Source: Rhodospirillaceae bacterium
Lineage (GTDB): Bacteria > Pseudomonadota > Alphaproteobacteria > Rhodospirillales > Rhodospirillaceae
NCBI GenBank assembly: GCA_004297485.1
Contig: SCTM01000041.1
Span: 1 to 64,000, forward strand
Direction of reading: 5' to 3'
DNA: 64,000 nucleotides
Shown here: positions 25,533-33,405 of the stretch, piece by piece
How the letters are laid out: each line of letters opens with the position of its first letter
How positions within the stretch are numbered: the first letter of the stretch is position 1
The notes under the pieces: generated by a model
The model's database searches: none
What the model was told of the DNA's origin: nothing
What the model saw: the letters and a program-made list of their open reading frames with translations, nothing else
Translations under genes and position numbers: made by a program

Positions 25533-26762
25533 TCAGATGCGCTCGATGACCATCGCCGGCGCCATGGCGCCATTGGCGCAAAGGGTGACGAGTCCCACGC
25601 CCAGGTCGCGGCGCTCCAGTTCATCCAGCAGGGTGCCGAGAAGGATCGCCCCCGTGCCGCCGATCGGATGACCGAGCGCGATCGCGCCGCCGTTCACATT
25701 CACCCGCGCGGAGTCGACGCCCAGGTCGCGCATGAATTTGAGCGGGACCACGGCGAACGCCTCGTTGACCTCGAAGAGATCCACGTCCTTGGTCGTCATT
25801 CCGGCGATGGCGAGTGCTTTGCGCGTCGCGGGGACCGGAGCATTCAGCATCATCAGCGGGTCGTCGCCCGCGGTCGCCACCGCGCGTATGCGCGCGCGCG
25901 GCTTCAGCCCCTGCGCCCGTGCATAGTCGGATGAAGCCAACAGCACGGCGCCCGCGCCATCGACCACGCCCGAGGAATTCCCCGCGTGGTGCACGTGTTT
26001 GACTTCGATTCCCGGATGGCGTTGCTCCACCAGGTGCCGCAGCGTCGTGCCGGCCTCATCCAGCGGCGTGTCGTAGAGCGCGGCGTAAACCGGCGGAAGC
26101 TGGGCCAGTTTTTGCAGCGTGGTGTCCGGCCGCGGATATTCTTCGCGATCGAGGAGCGGGCGGCCGGCTTCGTCCTCTACCGGTACGGTGCTGCGGGTAA
26201 AATATCCGTTCTCGATCGCAGTCTGCGCCCGCTTCTGGCTTTCGAGCGCCAGCCCGTCGGTGTCCTCGCGCGTGAACCCTTCCAGTGCCGCGATCACATC
26301 GGCGGCGACACCAGGACGCGGCAGCGGCGACTTGGCGCGAAGCCGCGGATTGCCGCCGTCGGGAAGCGGTCGCGGCGAAAGTGTTGAGATGTAGGACATC
26401 GATTCCGCGCCGCCGGCAACCACCACCCGCTGCATGCCGGAAAGGATGCCCATGGCGCCAAGACCGACCGCCGACAAACCCGATCCGCAGAAGCGATCGA
26501 TGGTCAGGCCGGGCGTGTCGTAGGGCCAGCCCGCCAGGAGCGCGGCCATGCGCGCCAGGCAACCGCCCTGCTTGCCCTGCTGGATGCTGCAGCCGGCGAT
26601 GACATCGTCGACGTCACCGGTTTTGAGCGCATTCCGCCGTTCAAGGGCGGAGAGCAGCGTGGCGAACAGCTCTTGGGGGTGAACGTTCGCATACGCGCCC
26701 TTGTCGACCTTCCCGATCGCGCGGGGCGTGCGGACTGCATCGATGATCCAGGCTTCCGGCAT
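25533..26762 (-). CDS. Degradative-type acetyl-CoA acyltransferase (thiolase)
   Basis: A 409-residue classical thiolase with all catalytic elements: C92 in [14 protein letters not shown], and the C-terminal CANGAMAP cysteine. It releases acetyl-CoA or propionyl-CoA from 3-ketoacyl-CoA. It starts at ATG 26762 behind GGGAGA and is the first gene of the minus-strand operon that continues through ligase, dehydrogenase, SDR, hydratase, CoA-transferase and transporter. The divergent gene is a TetR regulator, and a TTGA-N8-TCAA site sits between them, about 26 bases upstream of this start, well placed for repression. Confidence 0.93.
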   Translation of the reverse strand: MPEAWIIDAVRTPRAIGKVDKGAYANVHPQELFATLLSALERRNALKTGDVDDVIAGCSIQQGKQGGCLARMAALLAGWPYDTPGLTIDRFCGSGLSAVGLGAMGILSGMQRVVVAGGAESMSYISTLSPRPLPDGGNPRLRAKSPLPRPGVAADVIAALEGFTREDTDGLALESQKRAQTAIENGYFTRSTVPVEDEAGRPLLDREEYPRPDTTLQKLAQLPPVYAALYDTPLDEAGTTLRHLVEQRHPGIEVKHVHHAGNSSGVVDGAGAVLLASSDYARAQGLKPRARIRAVATAGDDPLMMLNAPVPATRKALAIAGMTTKDVDLFEVNEAFAVVPLKFMRDLGVDSARVNVNGGAIALGHPIGGTGAILLGTLLDELERRDLGVGLVTLCANGAMAPAMVIERI

Positions 26763-26787
26763 TGCACTGTCTCCCTCGATCGCCTAT

Positions 26788-26803
26788 TTGACCGATTATT
26801 CAA
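26788..26803. promoter_or_regulatory. Putative TetR operator in thiolase/TetR divergent region
   Basis: TTGACCGATTATTCAA has TTGA and TCAA arms around eight bases, the same arm and spacer pattern as the perfect palindrome at 27727-27742. It lies between the thiolase operon and the TetR gene, so it could control both. Confidence 0.55.
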
Positions 26804-26951
26804 TAAATGTCCAGTGGGCCCCGACACGGCAGCCACCGTGGACGTTTTGCGCTGTCATTGGCTGCTTGCGACGCTGCCGCGGTTTCGTTTAGATAACCGA
26901 TCTTTCAAGCCACGCTTTCGTACGCGGCCACCGGGACGGATTGGCTCTTTC

Positions 26952-27668
26952 ATGAAGCAAACCAACGCTGCGAAGCGTCTGAAGCCGGCGACGAAGGCGA
27001 AGACGAAGCCGCGAACGGGGCGTCGGGGCAGACCGTCCTGGAGCGAATTGCAGAACCGGGCCGAGACCCGCGAATTTCTGATGCAGGCTGTGCATGAGGC
27101 CATGGTCGAAGACGCCAGCGCCGATTTCTCCCTCAGCGAGATCGCCAAGCGCACCGGACTCAGCAGCACGCTGGTGCAATACCATTTCGGCGGTAAAGAG
27201 GGCCTGATGATCGCCCAGCTTGAGCGCGCCAGCGCCCGGGCCGTTGAGCAACTGCGCGAGCTGGCCGAGGCCGATCTCCCGGCCGTCATCAAGCTGCGAC
27301 TGCATATCGGCGGACTGGTCAACGCCGCGTATCGCGCGCCGTATCTCAACCGTCTGGTGCACGCCCTGACGCACGGTAAGGACCGCGCCTCGGCGCGGCG
27401 CGTCAGCGAGCTACTGGTGCGGCCGATCGCGGCCTTCCAAAAGAAGCTGCTGGAACAGGGCCAGCGCGAGGGTATCTTCCGGCCGATTTCCCCCGCGCAG
27501 TTCTATTTCATCGTCACCGGCGCCTGCGACCATATGTTCTGGCGCCGCACGGCCCTCGCCGATGTGTTCGGCATCGACGTAATCACCGAAGAGCTGAAGC
27601 GCGACTATGCGCGGCTGATCACGGCGATGGTCCTCAAGGGCATCTCCAGCCAGGTCGCCCCCCGCTGA
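26952..27668 (+). CDS. TetR-family transcriptional regulator
   Basis: A 238-residue regulator. The N-terminus is a long basic tail (about residues 1-30, many Lys and Arg), followed by a TetR helix-turn-helix at about 40-85 with FSLSEIAKRTGLSSTLVQYH and GGKEGL. The rest is an all-helical ligand domain. I place the start at ATG 26952. It is divergent from the thiolase operon and followed by the alcohol dehydrogenase operon on its own strand; TTGA-N8-TCAA inverted repeats lie in front of both and in front of the P450. A CoA-thioester ligand, as for KstR-type regulators, is plausible but not shown. Confidence 0.92.
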   Translation: MKQTNAAKRLKPATKAKTKPRTGRRGRPSWSELQNRAETREFLMQAVHEAMVEDASADFSLSEIAKRTGLSSTLVQYHFGGKEGLMIAQLERASARAVEQLRELAEADLPAVIKLRLHIGGLVNAAYRAPYLNRLVHALTHGKDRASARRVSELLVRPIAAFQKKLLEQGQREGIFRPISPAQFYFIVTGACDHMFWRRTALADVFGIDVITEELKRDYARLITAMVLKGISSQVAPR

Positions 27669-27726
27669 TCAAGGCCGTTCGCGAGCCGGCGCTTGCCTTT
27701 GGCCTTGCACGGGATTAGCAGATTAA

Positions 27727-27742
27727 TTGATCGATCGATCAA
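27727..27742. promoter_or_regulatory. Perfect palindromic TetR operator before alcohol dehydrogenase
   Basis: TTGATCGATCGATCAA is a perfect 16-base palindrome in the 112-base gap between the TetR gene and the alcohol dehydrogenase, ending 38 bases before the GTG start. It gives the consensus for the other two sites (26788 and 30384). Confidence 0.7.
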
Positions 27743-27780
27743 CTTACTGCGAATCCCGATTTGGCGCGGAAGGAAATTCG

Positions 27781-28884
27781 GTGAAGGTCAAGGCCGCGGT
27801 CGCATCGCCCGATGGAAGCCCCTTCCACATTGCCGATGTGGAGCTGGACGCCCCGCGTGCGGACGAGGTGCTGGTGCGCATGGCCGCGGTTGGGTTGTGT
27901 CACACCGACATCTTTGCTCAGCAAGACGGCTATCGCTTCGGCCGCCCGGGGGTGTTCGGCCACGAGGGTGCCGGCGTGGTTCAGGCGGTTGGCCGGGAGG
28001 TCACGACAGTGCGGCCGGGCGATCGGGTGGCGTTGTCCTTCCGTTCGTGTGGGGCCTGTGCCAAATGCGCGGCGGGCCACCCCGCCCATTGCGGCGAGAT
28101 TCGCCAACTCAATTTCGCCGGCGCGCGGCCTGACGGGTCCAGCACGCTGCGGCTGGACGGCGCGGCACTCGCATCGAACTTCTTCGGGCAATCGAGTTTC
28201 GCTACTCACGCGCTGACCTATGTGCGCAACGTTATTCCGATCGGTCCGGATGTGCCGTTCGCCGTCGCCGCGCCGCTCGGCTGCAGCGTTCAGACCGGCG
28301 TCGGAGGCGTGCTCAATATTCTGAAGCCCGAACGCGGTTCCGCGTTGCTCGTCACCGGCTGCGGGCCGGTAGGTCTGAGCGCCGTAATCGGCGGAGTGAT
28401 CGCCGGCTGCGCTCCGATTGTTGTCGTCGAGCCGCACGCCAGCCGCCGCGCGCTGGCGCTGGATCTCGGCGCGACCCATGCAATCGATCCCACGACCACA
28501 CCCGATCTTGCCGCCGCCGTGCGCGAGATTCTACCGCACGGCGTTGACCGCGCGTTCGACACGACCGGCCAGGAAGCCGTGCTGGGCGCGGCCTTGCGCG
28601 CAATGGCCTCGGGAGGAGTGCTGGGCTTCGCCGGGATCGCGCCGCGCGGCACGCGTCTACCGGCGGACCTGAACATCATCATGGGCAGGGGACTGCGCGT
28701 CTGCGGTATCTATCTCGGCGACGCGGATCCCGCGCACTTCCTGCCGATGCTGCTGGAGCACCACCGGGCGGGCCGGCTGCCGATCGACCGCATGATCAGG
28801 ACCTATCCGTTCGAACGCATCAACGATGCGATTGCTGACCAGCATGCGGGCCGGACGGCTAAAGCCGTTCTTACCTTCAGCTGA
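27781..28884 (+). CDS. Zinc-dependent alcohol dehydrogenase
   Basis: A 367-residue medium-chain alcohol dehydrogenase. Catalytic zinc ligands C40 and H61-E62 are in GLCHTD and GHEGAG; the structural zinc lobe with four cysteines is seen in SCGACAKCAAGHPAHC. A Rossmann-type stretch (VTGCGPVGLSAVIGG) follows. It starts at GTG 27781 after GGAAGGA. Next gene, 22 bases on, is an aldehyde dehydrogenase, then a P450: the trio would convert a methyl group to alcohol, aldehyde and acid. Expected cytoplasmic and NAD+-linked. Confidence 0.93.
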   Translation: MKVKAAVASPDGSPFHIADVELDAPRADEVLVRMAAVGLCHTDIFAQQDGYRFGRPGVFGHEGAGVVQAVGREVTTVRPGDRVALSFRSCGACAKCAAGHPAHCGEIRQLNFAGARPDGSSTLRLDGAALASNFFGQSSFATHALTYVRNVIPIGPDVPFAVAAPLGCSVQTGVGGVLNILKPERGSALLVTGCGPVGLSAVIGGVIAGCAPIVVVEPHASRRALALDLGATHAIDPTTTPDLAAAVREILPHGVDRAFDTTGQEAVLGAALRAMASGGVLGFAGIAPRGTRLPADLNIIMGRGLRVCGIYLGDADPAHFLPMLLEHHRAGRLPIDRMIRTYPFERINDAIADQHAGRTAKAVLTFS

Positions 28885-28906
28885 GTCGCGACAGGAGACG
28901 TTAGGT

Positions 28907-30331
28907 ATGACTTTCCCGCACGACTTCAGCATGACCATCGACGGCCGCGCGGCACCGGCCGACGGCCATTTCGATGTGATCAATCCCGCCACGGAGCGCG
29001 CGTTCGCCAGCGCGCCCGAGTGTTCTCGCGCGCAACTCGATGAAGCCGTGGCCTCGGCGCGCGCGGCGTTCCCGGTCTGGGCTGCGACGCCGATGGAGAC
29101 GCGCCGCAAATGCGTGCACGCGCTTGGGCAGCTCCTGATCGATAACGCCGAGACACTCATGGCCGTACTAACGATGGAGCAGGGCAAGCCCCATCGCGAG
29201 GCACGCATGGAAGTGAGCGGCTCTGGGATGCGACTCCAGGCGATTGCCACGCAGGATCTGCCGACACTACATGCCGACGATGGCGCGGGCCGACTTTTCG
29301 AAACCCGTCACATGCCTCTGGGCGTAGTCGGCGCGATCGTCCCCTGGAATTTCCCGCTGGCGCTGGCGGTGTTCAAGCTCGGTCCCGCGCTGCTGACCGG
29401 CAACACGGTGATCTTAAAACCGTCGCCCTTCACGCCGCTCACAACGCTGGCGATGGGGGAACTGGCGCGCGCTGTCCTGCCGCCCGGCGTGTTCAATGTC
29501 GTGAGCGGCGGCGATGCGCTCGGCCCCTGGATCACGGCCCATCAGGGCATCGACAAAATTACTTTCACCGGCTCAACCCAGACCGGCAGGCGCGTGATGG
29601 AAAGTGCCGCGCTCACCTTGAAGCGCGTCACGTTGGAGTTGGGCGGCAATGACGCGGCGATCGTGCTGCCCGATGCCGATGTCCGCAAGCTGGCCGAGCA
29701 ACTATTCTGGTCGGCCTTCACCAACAACGGTCAACTCTGCATTGCCACCAAGCGGCTCTATATCCATGACGCCATCTACCGCCCGCTGACCACCGAACTT
29801 GCCGAACTTGCCCGCACGGTCAAGGTGGGCGATGGCGCGCAGCCGGGGACACAGCTGGGCCCGATCAATAATCGCCCTCAATATCAACGTGTGCTGGGTC
29901 TGCTCCAGGACATCCGCGACAGCGGCTATACGGTGTTGGCGGGAGGTGGACCTGCGCCCGCGCCCGGCTACTTTGTCCCCGTCACCTTGGTTGACGATCC
30001 GCCCGATGCCAGCCGCATCGTCCGCGAGGAGCAGTTCGGCCCCGTCCTGCCGCTCCTGCGCTTCAGCGACATCGACGACGCGATCGCGCGGGCCAACGCC
30101 AGCGAATTCGGCCTCGGCGGTTCGGTCTGGTCCGCCGACGAGGACCGTGCCGCCGCCGTCGCACGCCGCCTCGACACCGGCTCGGTCTTCATCAACGGGC
30201 TGCCGCGTCTGTCGGCCTTCGCGCCCTTCGCGGGACGCAAGCAATCCGGCGTCGGCATCGAAGGCGGCATCGAAGGCATGCTGGAATTCACCAGCCCACA
30301 GACGGTCTTTCGCAACCGGCCAACCGGCTGA
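28907..30331 (+). CDS. NAD(P)+-dependent aldehyde dehydrogenase
   Basis: A 474-residue aldehyde dehydrogenase with E244 in LELGG and nucleophile C278 in NNGQLCIA; the N-terminal half carries PWNFPLALAVFKLGPAL and the cofactor segment FTGSTQTG. The ATG at 28907 has AGGAGA nine bases upstream; an in-frame extension lies within the alcohol dehydrogenase gene. It oxidises an aldehyde to an acid, probably the product of the adjacent alcohol dehydrogenase. Confidence 0.94.
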   Translation: MTFPHDFSMTIDGRAAPADGHFDVINPATERAFASAPECSRAQLDEAVASARAAFPVWAATPMETRRKCVHALGQLLIDNAETLMAVLTMEQGKPHREARMEVSGSGMRLQAIATQDLPTLHADDGAGRLFETRHMPLGVVGAIVPWNFPLALAVFKLGPALLTGNTVILKPSPFTPLTTLAMGELARAVLPPGVFNVVSGGDALGPWITAHQGIDKITFTGSTQTGRRVMESAALTLKRVTLELGGNDAAIVLPDADVRKLAEQLFWSAFTNNGQLCIATKRLYIHDAIYRPLTTELAELARTVKVGDGAQPGTQLGPINNRPQYQRVLGLLQDIRDSGYTVLAGGGPAPAPGYFVPVTLVDDPPDASRIVREEQFGPVLPLLRFSDIDDAIARANASEFGLGGSVWSADEDRAAAVARRLDTGSVFINGLPRLSAFAPFAGRKQSGVGIEGGIEGMLEFTSPQTVFRNRPTG

Positions 30332-30383
30332 AACGCCGCACAACGGCGATATCCGGGTTGGCAGCCCGGCGCGATGCTGATAT

Positions 30384-30399
30384 TTGTGTGATCGATCAA
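30384..30399. promoter_or_regulatory. Putative TetR operator before P450
   Basis: TTGTGTGATCGATCAA matches 13 of 16 bases of the perfect palindrome at 27727-27742, with the right half exact. It ends 18 bases upstream of the P450 start in an 86-base gap after the aldehyde dehydrogenase. Confidence 0.5.
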
Positions 30400-30417
30400 T
30401 TATGAGGGAGGATGCAG

Positions 30418-31725
30418 ATGGTCGGATCTGGCGTCGACATACCTGCCGAGCACGCGGCAGCCTTGGTGGACCCCGGCGCATACGCCGACGGCCGCGTCCT
30501 TCGCACCTACGCTTGGCTCAGAGCGAATAATCCGATCGGTCGCGCGCATCCCGCGGGCTTTGACCCGTTCTGGGTCATTACGCGTTATGCCGACGTCCAC
30601 GAAGTCAGCGGCGACAACAAGCGCTTCCCGGTGGGAAACCGCAGTGTGACGCTCGTCGACAAGGCATCCGAAGCGAGAATCCGGGCCGTGACCGGCGGTA
30701 GCCCGCGCCTGGCGCGATCGCTCGTGGCCATGGATCCTCCGGAACACATGAAATACCGGCTTCTCACCCATAGCTGGTTCTCGCCGAAGAACCTTGCCAA
30801 GCTGGACGAGAGGATCGCGACGTTGGCGCGCGGCGCGATCGCCAAGCTGCGCGGCAAGACATCCTGCGACTTCGTCGCCGAAGTCGCCCTGGGCTATCCG
30901 CTCGAGGTCATCATGTCGATGCTGGGCGTGCCGCAGGAGGATTTCGGCCTCATGCTGAATCTGACACAGCGGGCGTTCGCGCCCCTGGATCCGGACCACC
31001 GCCCCAAGGACATCGATGTCGACGATCCGGAGGCCTACGCCAAAGCATTGCGCGCGGTCTCTAGCGAACTGCACGCCTATTTCGCGCGTCTTACCGAGGA
31101 CCGCCGCGCGAACCCGCGCGACGATCTTGCGACCGTGCTGGCGAATGCCCTGGTCGACGGCGCGCCGCTGCCGAAGACCAACCTCATGGGTTATTATTCG
31201 ATCATCGCCACCGCCGGTCACGATACGACATCGACCACCGCCAGTGCCGTCATGCTCGCGCTCGCCACCCAGCCCGACTTGCTGCGGCGCGTGCAGGCCG
31301 ACCGTGGGCTGATCCCGAAGCTGGTGGAGGAGGGTGTGCGCTGGGCCTCGCCCGTGAAGTGCTTCATGCGCTCGCCGACGGAGCCCACCGAACTCGGAGG
31401 CCGCCGGATAGAGGCCAATGACTGGATGATGCTCTGCTATGCGTCCGCCAACAGGGATGAAAGCCGGATCGCGGACGGCGAGGTCTTCTCGATCGATCGT
31501 CCGGCCTTTCAGCATCTCGGCTTCGGCTATGGTCCACACGTCTGCCTCGGCCAGCATCTTGCCCGGCGCGAGTTGATTGCGCTGTTCGAAGCGCTGATAC
31601 CCGCGCTCAAATTGGTTGCCCTGGCCGGAGAGCCGCAGATGACGAAGTCGTACTTCGTGAACGGACTGAAGTATCTGCCGCTCCGCTACGAACTCTGGGA
31701 CACGCCGATGCCGTTCGCGGCTTAG
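30418..31725 (+). CDS. Cytochrome P450 (bacterial class I)
   Basis: A 435-residue P450. The I-helix oxygen-activation motif AGHDTT is at 266-271, the ExxR pair is E305-R308, and the heme loop FGYGPHVCLG at 369-378 puts the thiolate at C376. The ATG at 30418 is six bases after GGGAGG; an ATG two codons earlier is too close to it. No membrane anchor, so a soluble enzyme needing ferredoxin and reductase, which are not encoded in this window. Position after alcohol and aldehyde dehydrogenases suggests hydroxylation of a side-chain methyl, as CYP125-type enzymes do, but family assignment needs comparison. Confidence 0.94.
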   Translation: MVGSGVDIPAEHAAALVDPGAYADGRVLRTYAWLRANNPIGRAHPAGFDPFWVITRYADVHEVSGDNKRFPVGNRSVTLVDKASEARIRAVTGGSPRLARSLVAMDPPEHMKYRLLTHSWFSPKNLAKLDERIATLARGAIAKLRGKTSCDFVAEVALGYPLEVIMSMLGVPQEDFGLMLNLTQRAFAPLDPDHRPKDIDVDDPEAYAKALRAVSSELHAYFARLTEDRRANPRDDLATVLANALVDGAPLPKTNLMGYYSIIATAGHDTTSTTASAVMLALATQPDLLRRVQADRGLIPKLVEEGVRWASPVKCFMRSPTEPTELGGRRIEANDWMMLCYASANRDESRIADGEVFSIDRPAFQHLGFGYGPHVCLGQHLARRELIALFEALIPALKLVALAGEPQMTKSYFVNGLKYLPLRYELWDTPMPFAA

Positions 31726-32009
31726 GGATGTCGATCTTGAACGACCGTTGGCGAAACACTGGCGGCGTGCGGATGGCGGCCCTCATCCTGCATGCGCCGA
31801 AACGGATCGCCGCACATATCACACATAGGATGGACTTCAATTGATTGGAGCGGGCCGTCTTCATACCCTTTCCGGCTGAGGACGCGGCAATCTGGCCGGC
31901 GCGGCGAGTCTCATTCCGGCGCGCTTACGTGGCGCGCGCGCCGCGGAGAGGCTGATATCCGGCCTGTCCTTTCAGCGATGCCGCCGATCATTGTTTGGGA
32001 ACCGCCGTC
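31726..32009. other. Intergenic region between P450 and Rieske genes
   Basis: A 284-base gap inside the plus-strand series. A CACATATCACACATAGGAT stretch near 31813-31831 has IclR-like half-sites but no clear dyad, and TCAATTGA at 31837-31844 is a short palindrome. A separate promoter for the Rieske and KstD-like genes is possible. I see no gene here. Confidence 0.35.
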
Positions 32010-33335
32010 ATGAAGGAAGCACAGGATATCCGACCGGCTCCGCCGCAGGCGGAGGTCCTCTCAGTCGAACCCTATATCTCGGCGGATTATGCCCGGCGCG
32101 AAAACACGCGCTTGTGGCAGCGGGTCTGGCAATGGGCCTGTCGGCTGGAGGAGATTCGCAACGTCGGCGATTACGTGACCTATGACATCGCCGACCAGTC
32201 GATCATCGTTGTTCGGACGGCGCCCGACGAGATCAAGGGCTTTCACAATGTCTGCATGCACCGTGGCCGCCGGTTGGCGAGCGGATGCGGAACGGCCAAG
32301 GGCTTCCGATGCCGGTTCCACGGCTGGCAATGGGACCTGGAGGGACGCAATGTCCGTGTCGTCGATCGTCAGGATTGGGGCGACGCGCTGACGGACGAGA
32401 ATCTCCGGCTCGCGCCCGTCAGGGTGGACACCTGGGGCGGCTACGTCTACGTCACCATGGACCGTGAAGCGCCGCCGCTCCGCGAGTTCCTGGAGCCGGC
32501 TGCCACCATGCTCGATTCATTCGAGATCGAACGGATGCGCTACCGCTGGCGCAAGTGGTTGATCATGCCGTGCAACTGGAAAGTGGCGCTGGAGGCGTTC
32601 AACGAGAGTTATCATCTCCAGGCCAGCCATCCCCAGCTTCTGCGCTTCAACGAAGACTACACCTGGAGCAAAAGCTGCGGCTGGCATGCCCATCATGGTC
32701 GCCCGTCGCGGCGCTTGCCGGGCCAGGGATCGTCGCGCATCCTGCCTGACCCACGTGACGACGTGCGCCAATCGCTTGCCGGTCTCTACAAGGAGATGAA
32801 GGACACGCTCGACGCCTATGTCACCGACACCAGTGTCCGAGCCGCCCAGCGTTTGCCCAACGAGATTCCGGAGGGCACGCCGCCGCCGCAAGTGCTCGCG
32901 CAGTTCTCGCGATGGTGGCGCGAGGCCGACGCGCAACGAGGTGTCACGTGGCCGCAGGTGACGGCGGAACAGTCCGCCGCCGCGGGATTCGACTGGCACC
33001 TGTTCCCGAACTCCGTGATCCTCATTCAGCCGACTTGCGTACTGGGCTACCGTGCGCGTCCCAACGGACCCGATCCCGACAGCTGCATCTTCGAGGTCTA
33101 TGCCCTTGAGCGTGCCGCGGAAGGGGCGGAGCCCGAGACGCCGGTCCCGGAGCGGTGCGACGATCTCACGAACGAAGCCTTCTGGGGTCGCATCCTGCTT
33201 CAGGATTTCCAGAACATGCCTGAGGTACAGCGCGGCATGAAGTCGATCGGTTTTCCCGGCACGCGCCCGAATCCCGTGCAGGAACAGGCCGTCATCAATC
33301 TGCGCCGTTCCGTCGACGCCTTCATGGCCGAGTGA
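32010..33335 (+). CDS. Rieske non-heme iron oxygenase, alpha subunit
   Basis: A 441-residue oxygenase large subunit, paralogous to the one at 8560-9933. Rieske ligands are C82, H84, C101 and H104 (VCMHRG and RCRFHG); the mononuclear iron histidines are H202 and H207 in EAFNESYHLQASH. The central and C-terminal catalytic domain is of standard length. I use ATG 32010; an in-frame TTG at 31995 is less likely. It is followed by a KstD-like flavoprotein, which suggests a ring-directed hydroxylation. No beta subunit or electron-transfer partner is nearby. Confidence 0.92.
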   Translation: MKEAQDIRPAPPQAEVLSVEPYISADYARRENTRLWQRVWQWACRLEEIRNVGDYVTYDIADQSIIVVRTAPDEIKGFHNVCMHRGRRLASGCGTAKGFRCRFHGWQWDLEGRNVRVVDRQDWGDALTDENLRLAPVRVDTWGGYVYVTMDREAPPLREFLEPAATMLDSFEIERMRYRWRKWLIMPCNWKVALEAFNESYHLQASHPQLLRFNEDYTWSKSCGWHAHHGRPSRRLPGQGSSRILPDPRDDVRQSLAGLYKEMKDTLDAYVTDTSVRAAQRLPNEIPEGTPPPQVLAQFSRWWREADAQRGVTWPQVTAEQSAAAGFDWHLFPNSVILIQPTCVLGYRARPNGPDPDSCIFEVYALERAAEGAEPETPVPERCDDLTNEAFWGRILLQDFQNMPEVQRGMKSIGFPGTRPNPVQEQAVINLRRSVDAFMAE

Positions 33336-33336
33336 C

Positions 33337-33378
33337 GTCCGTTTCAAGCCGTCCGTTTCAAGCCGTCCGTTTCAAGCC
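33337..33378 (+). repeat. Three perfect tandem copies of a 14-base unit
   Basis: GTCCGTTTCAAGCC is repeated three times head to tail (33337-33350, 33351-33364, 33365-33378), starting just after the Rieske stop and ending 27 bases before the next ATG. A fourth degenerate start (GGCTGTTTCC) follows. It could be replication slippage or a tandem protein-binding site. Confidence 0.85.
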
Positions 33379-33405
33379 GGCTGTTTCCGATCGGGAGGTC
33401 CGACA

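Noticed and set aside
33337..33378. Tandem repeat considered as a CRISPR array
   Set aside because: The 14-base copies are directly adjacent with no spacers, and no cas genes are present.
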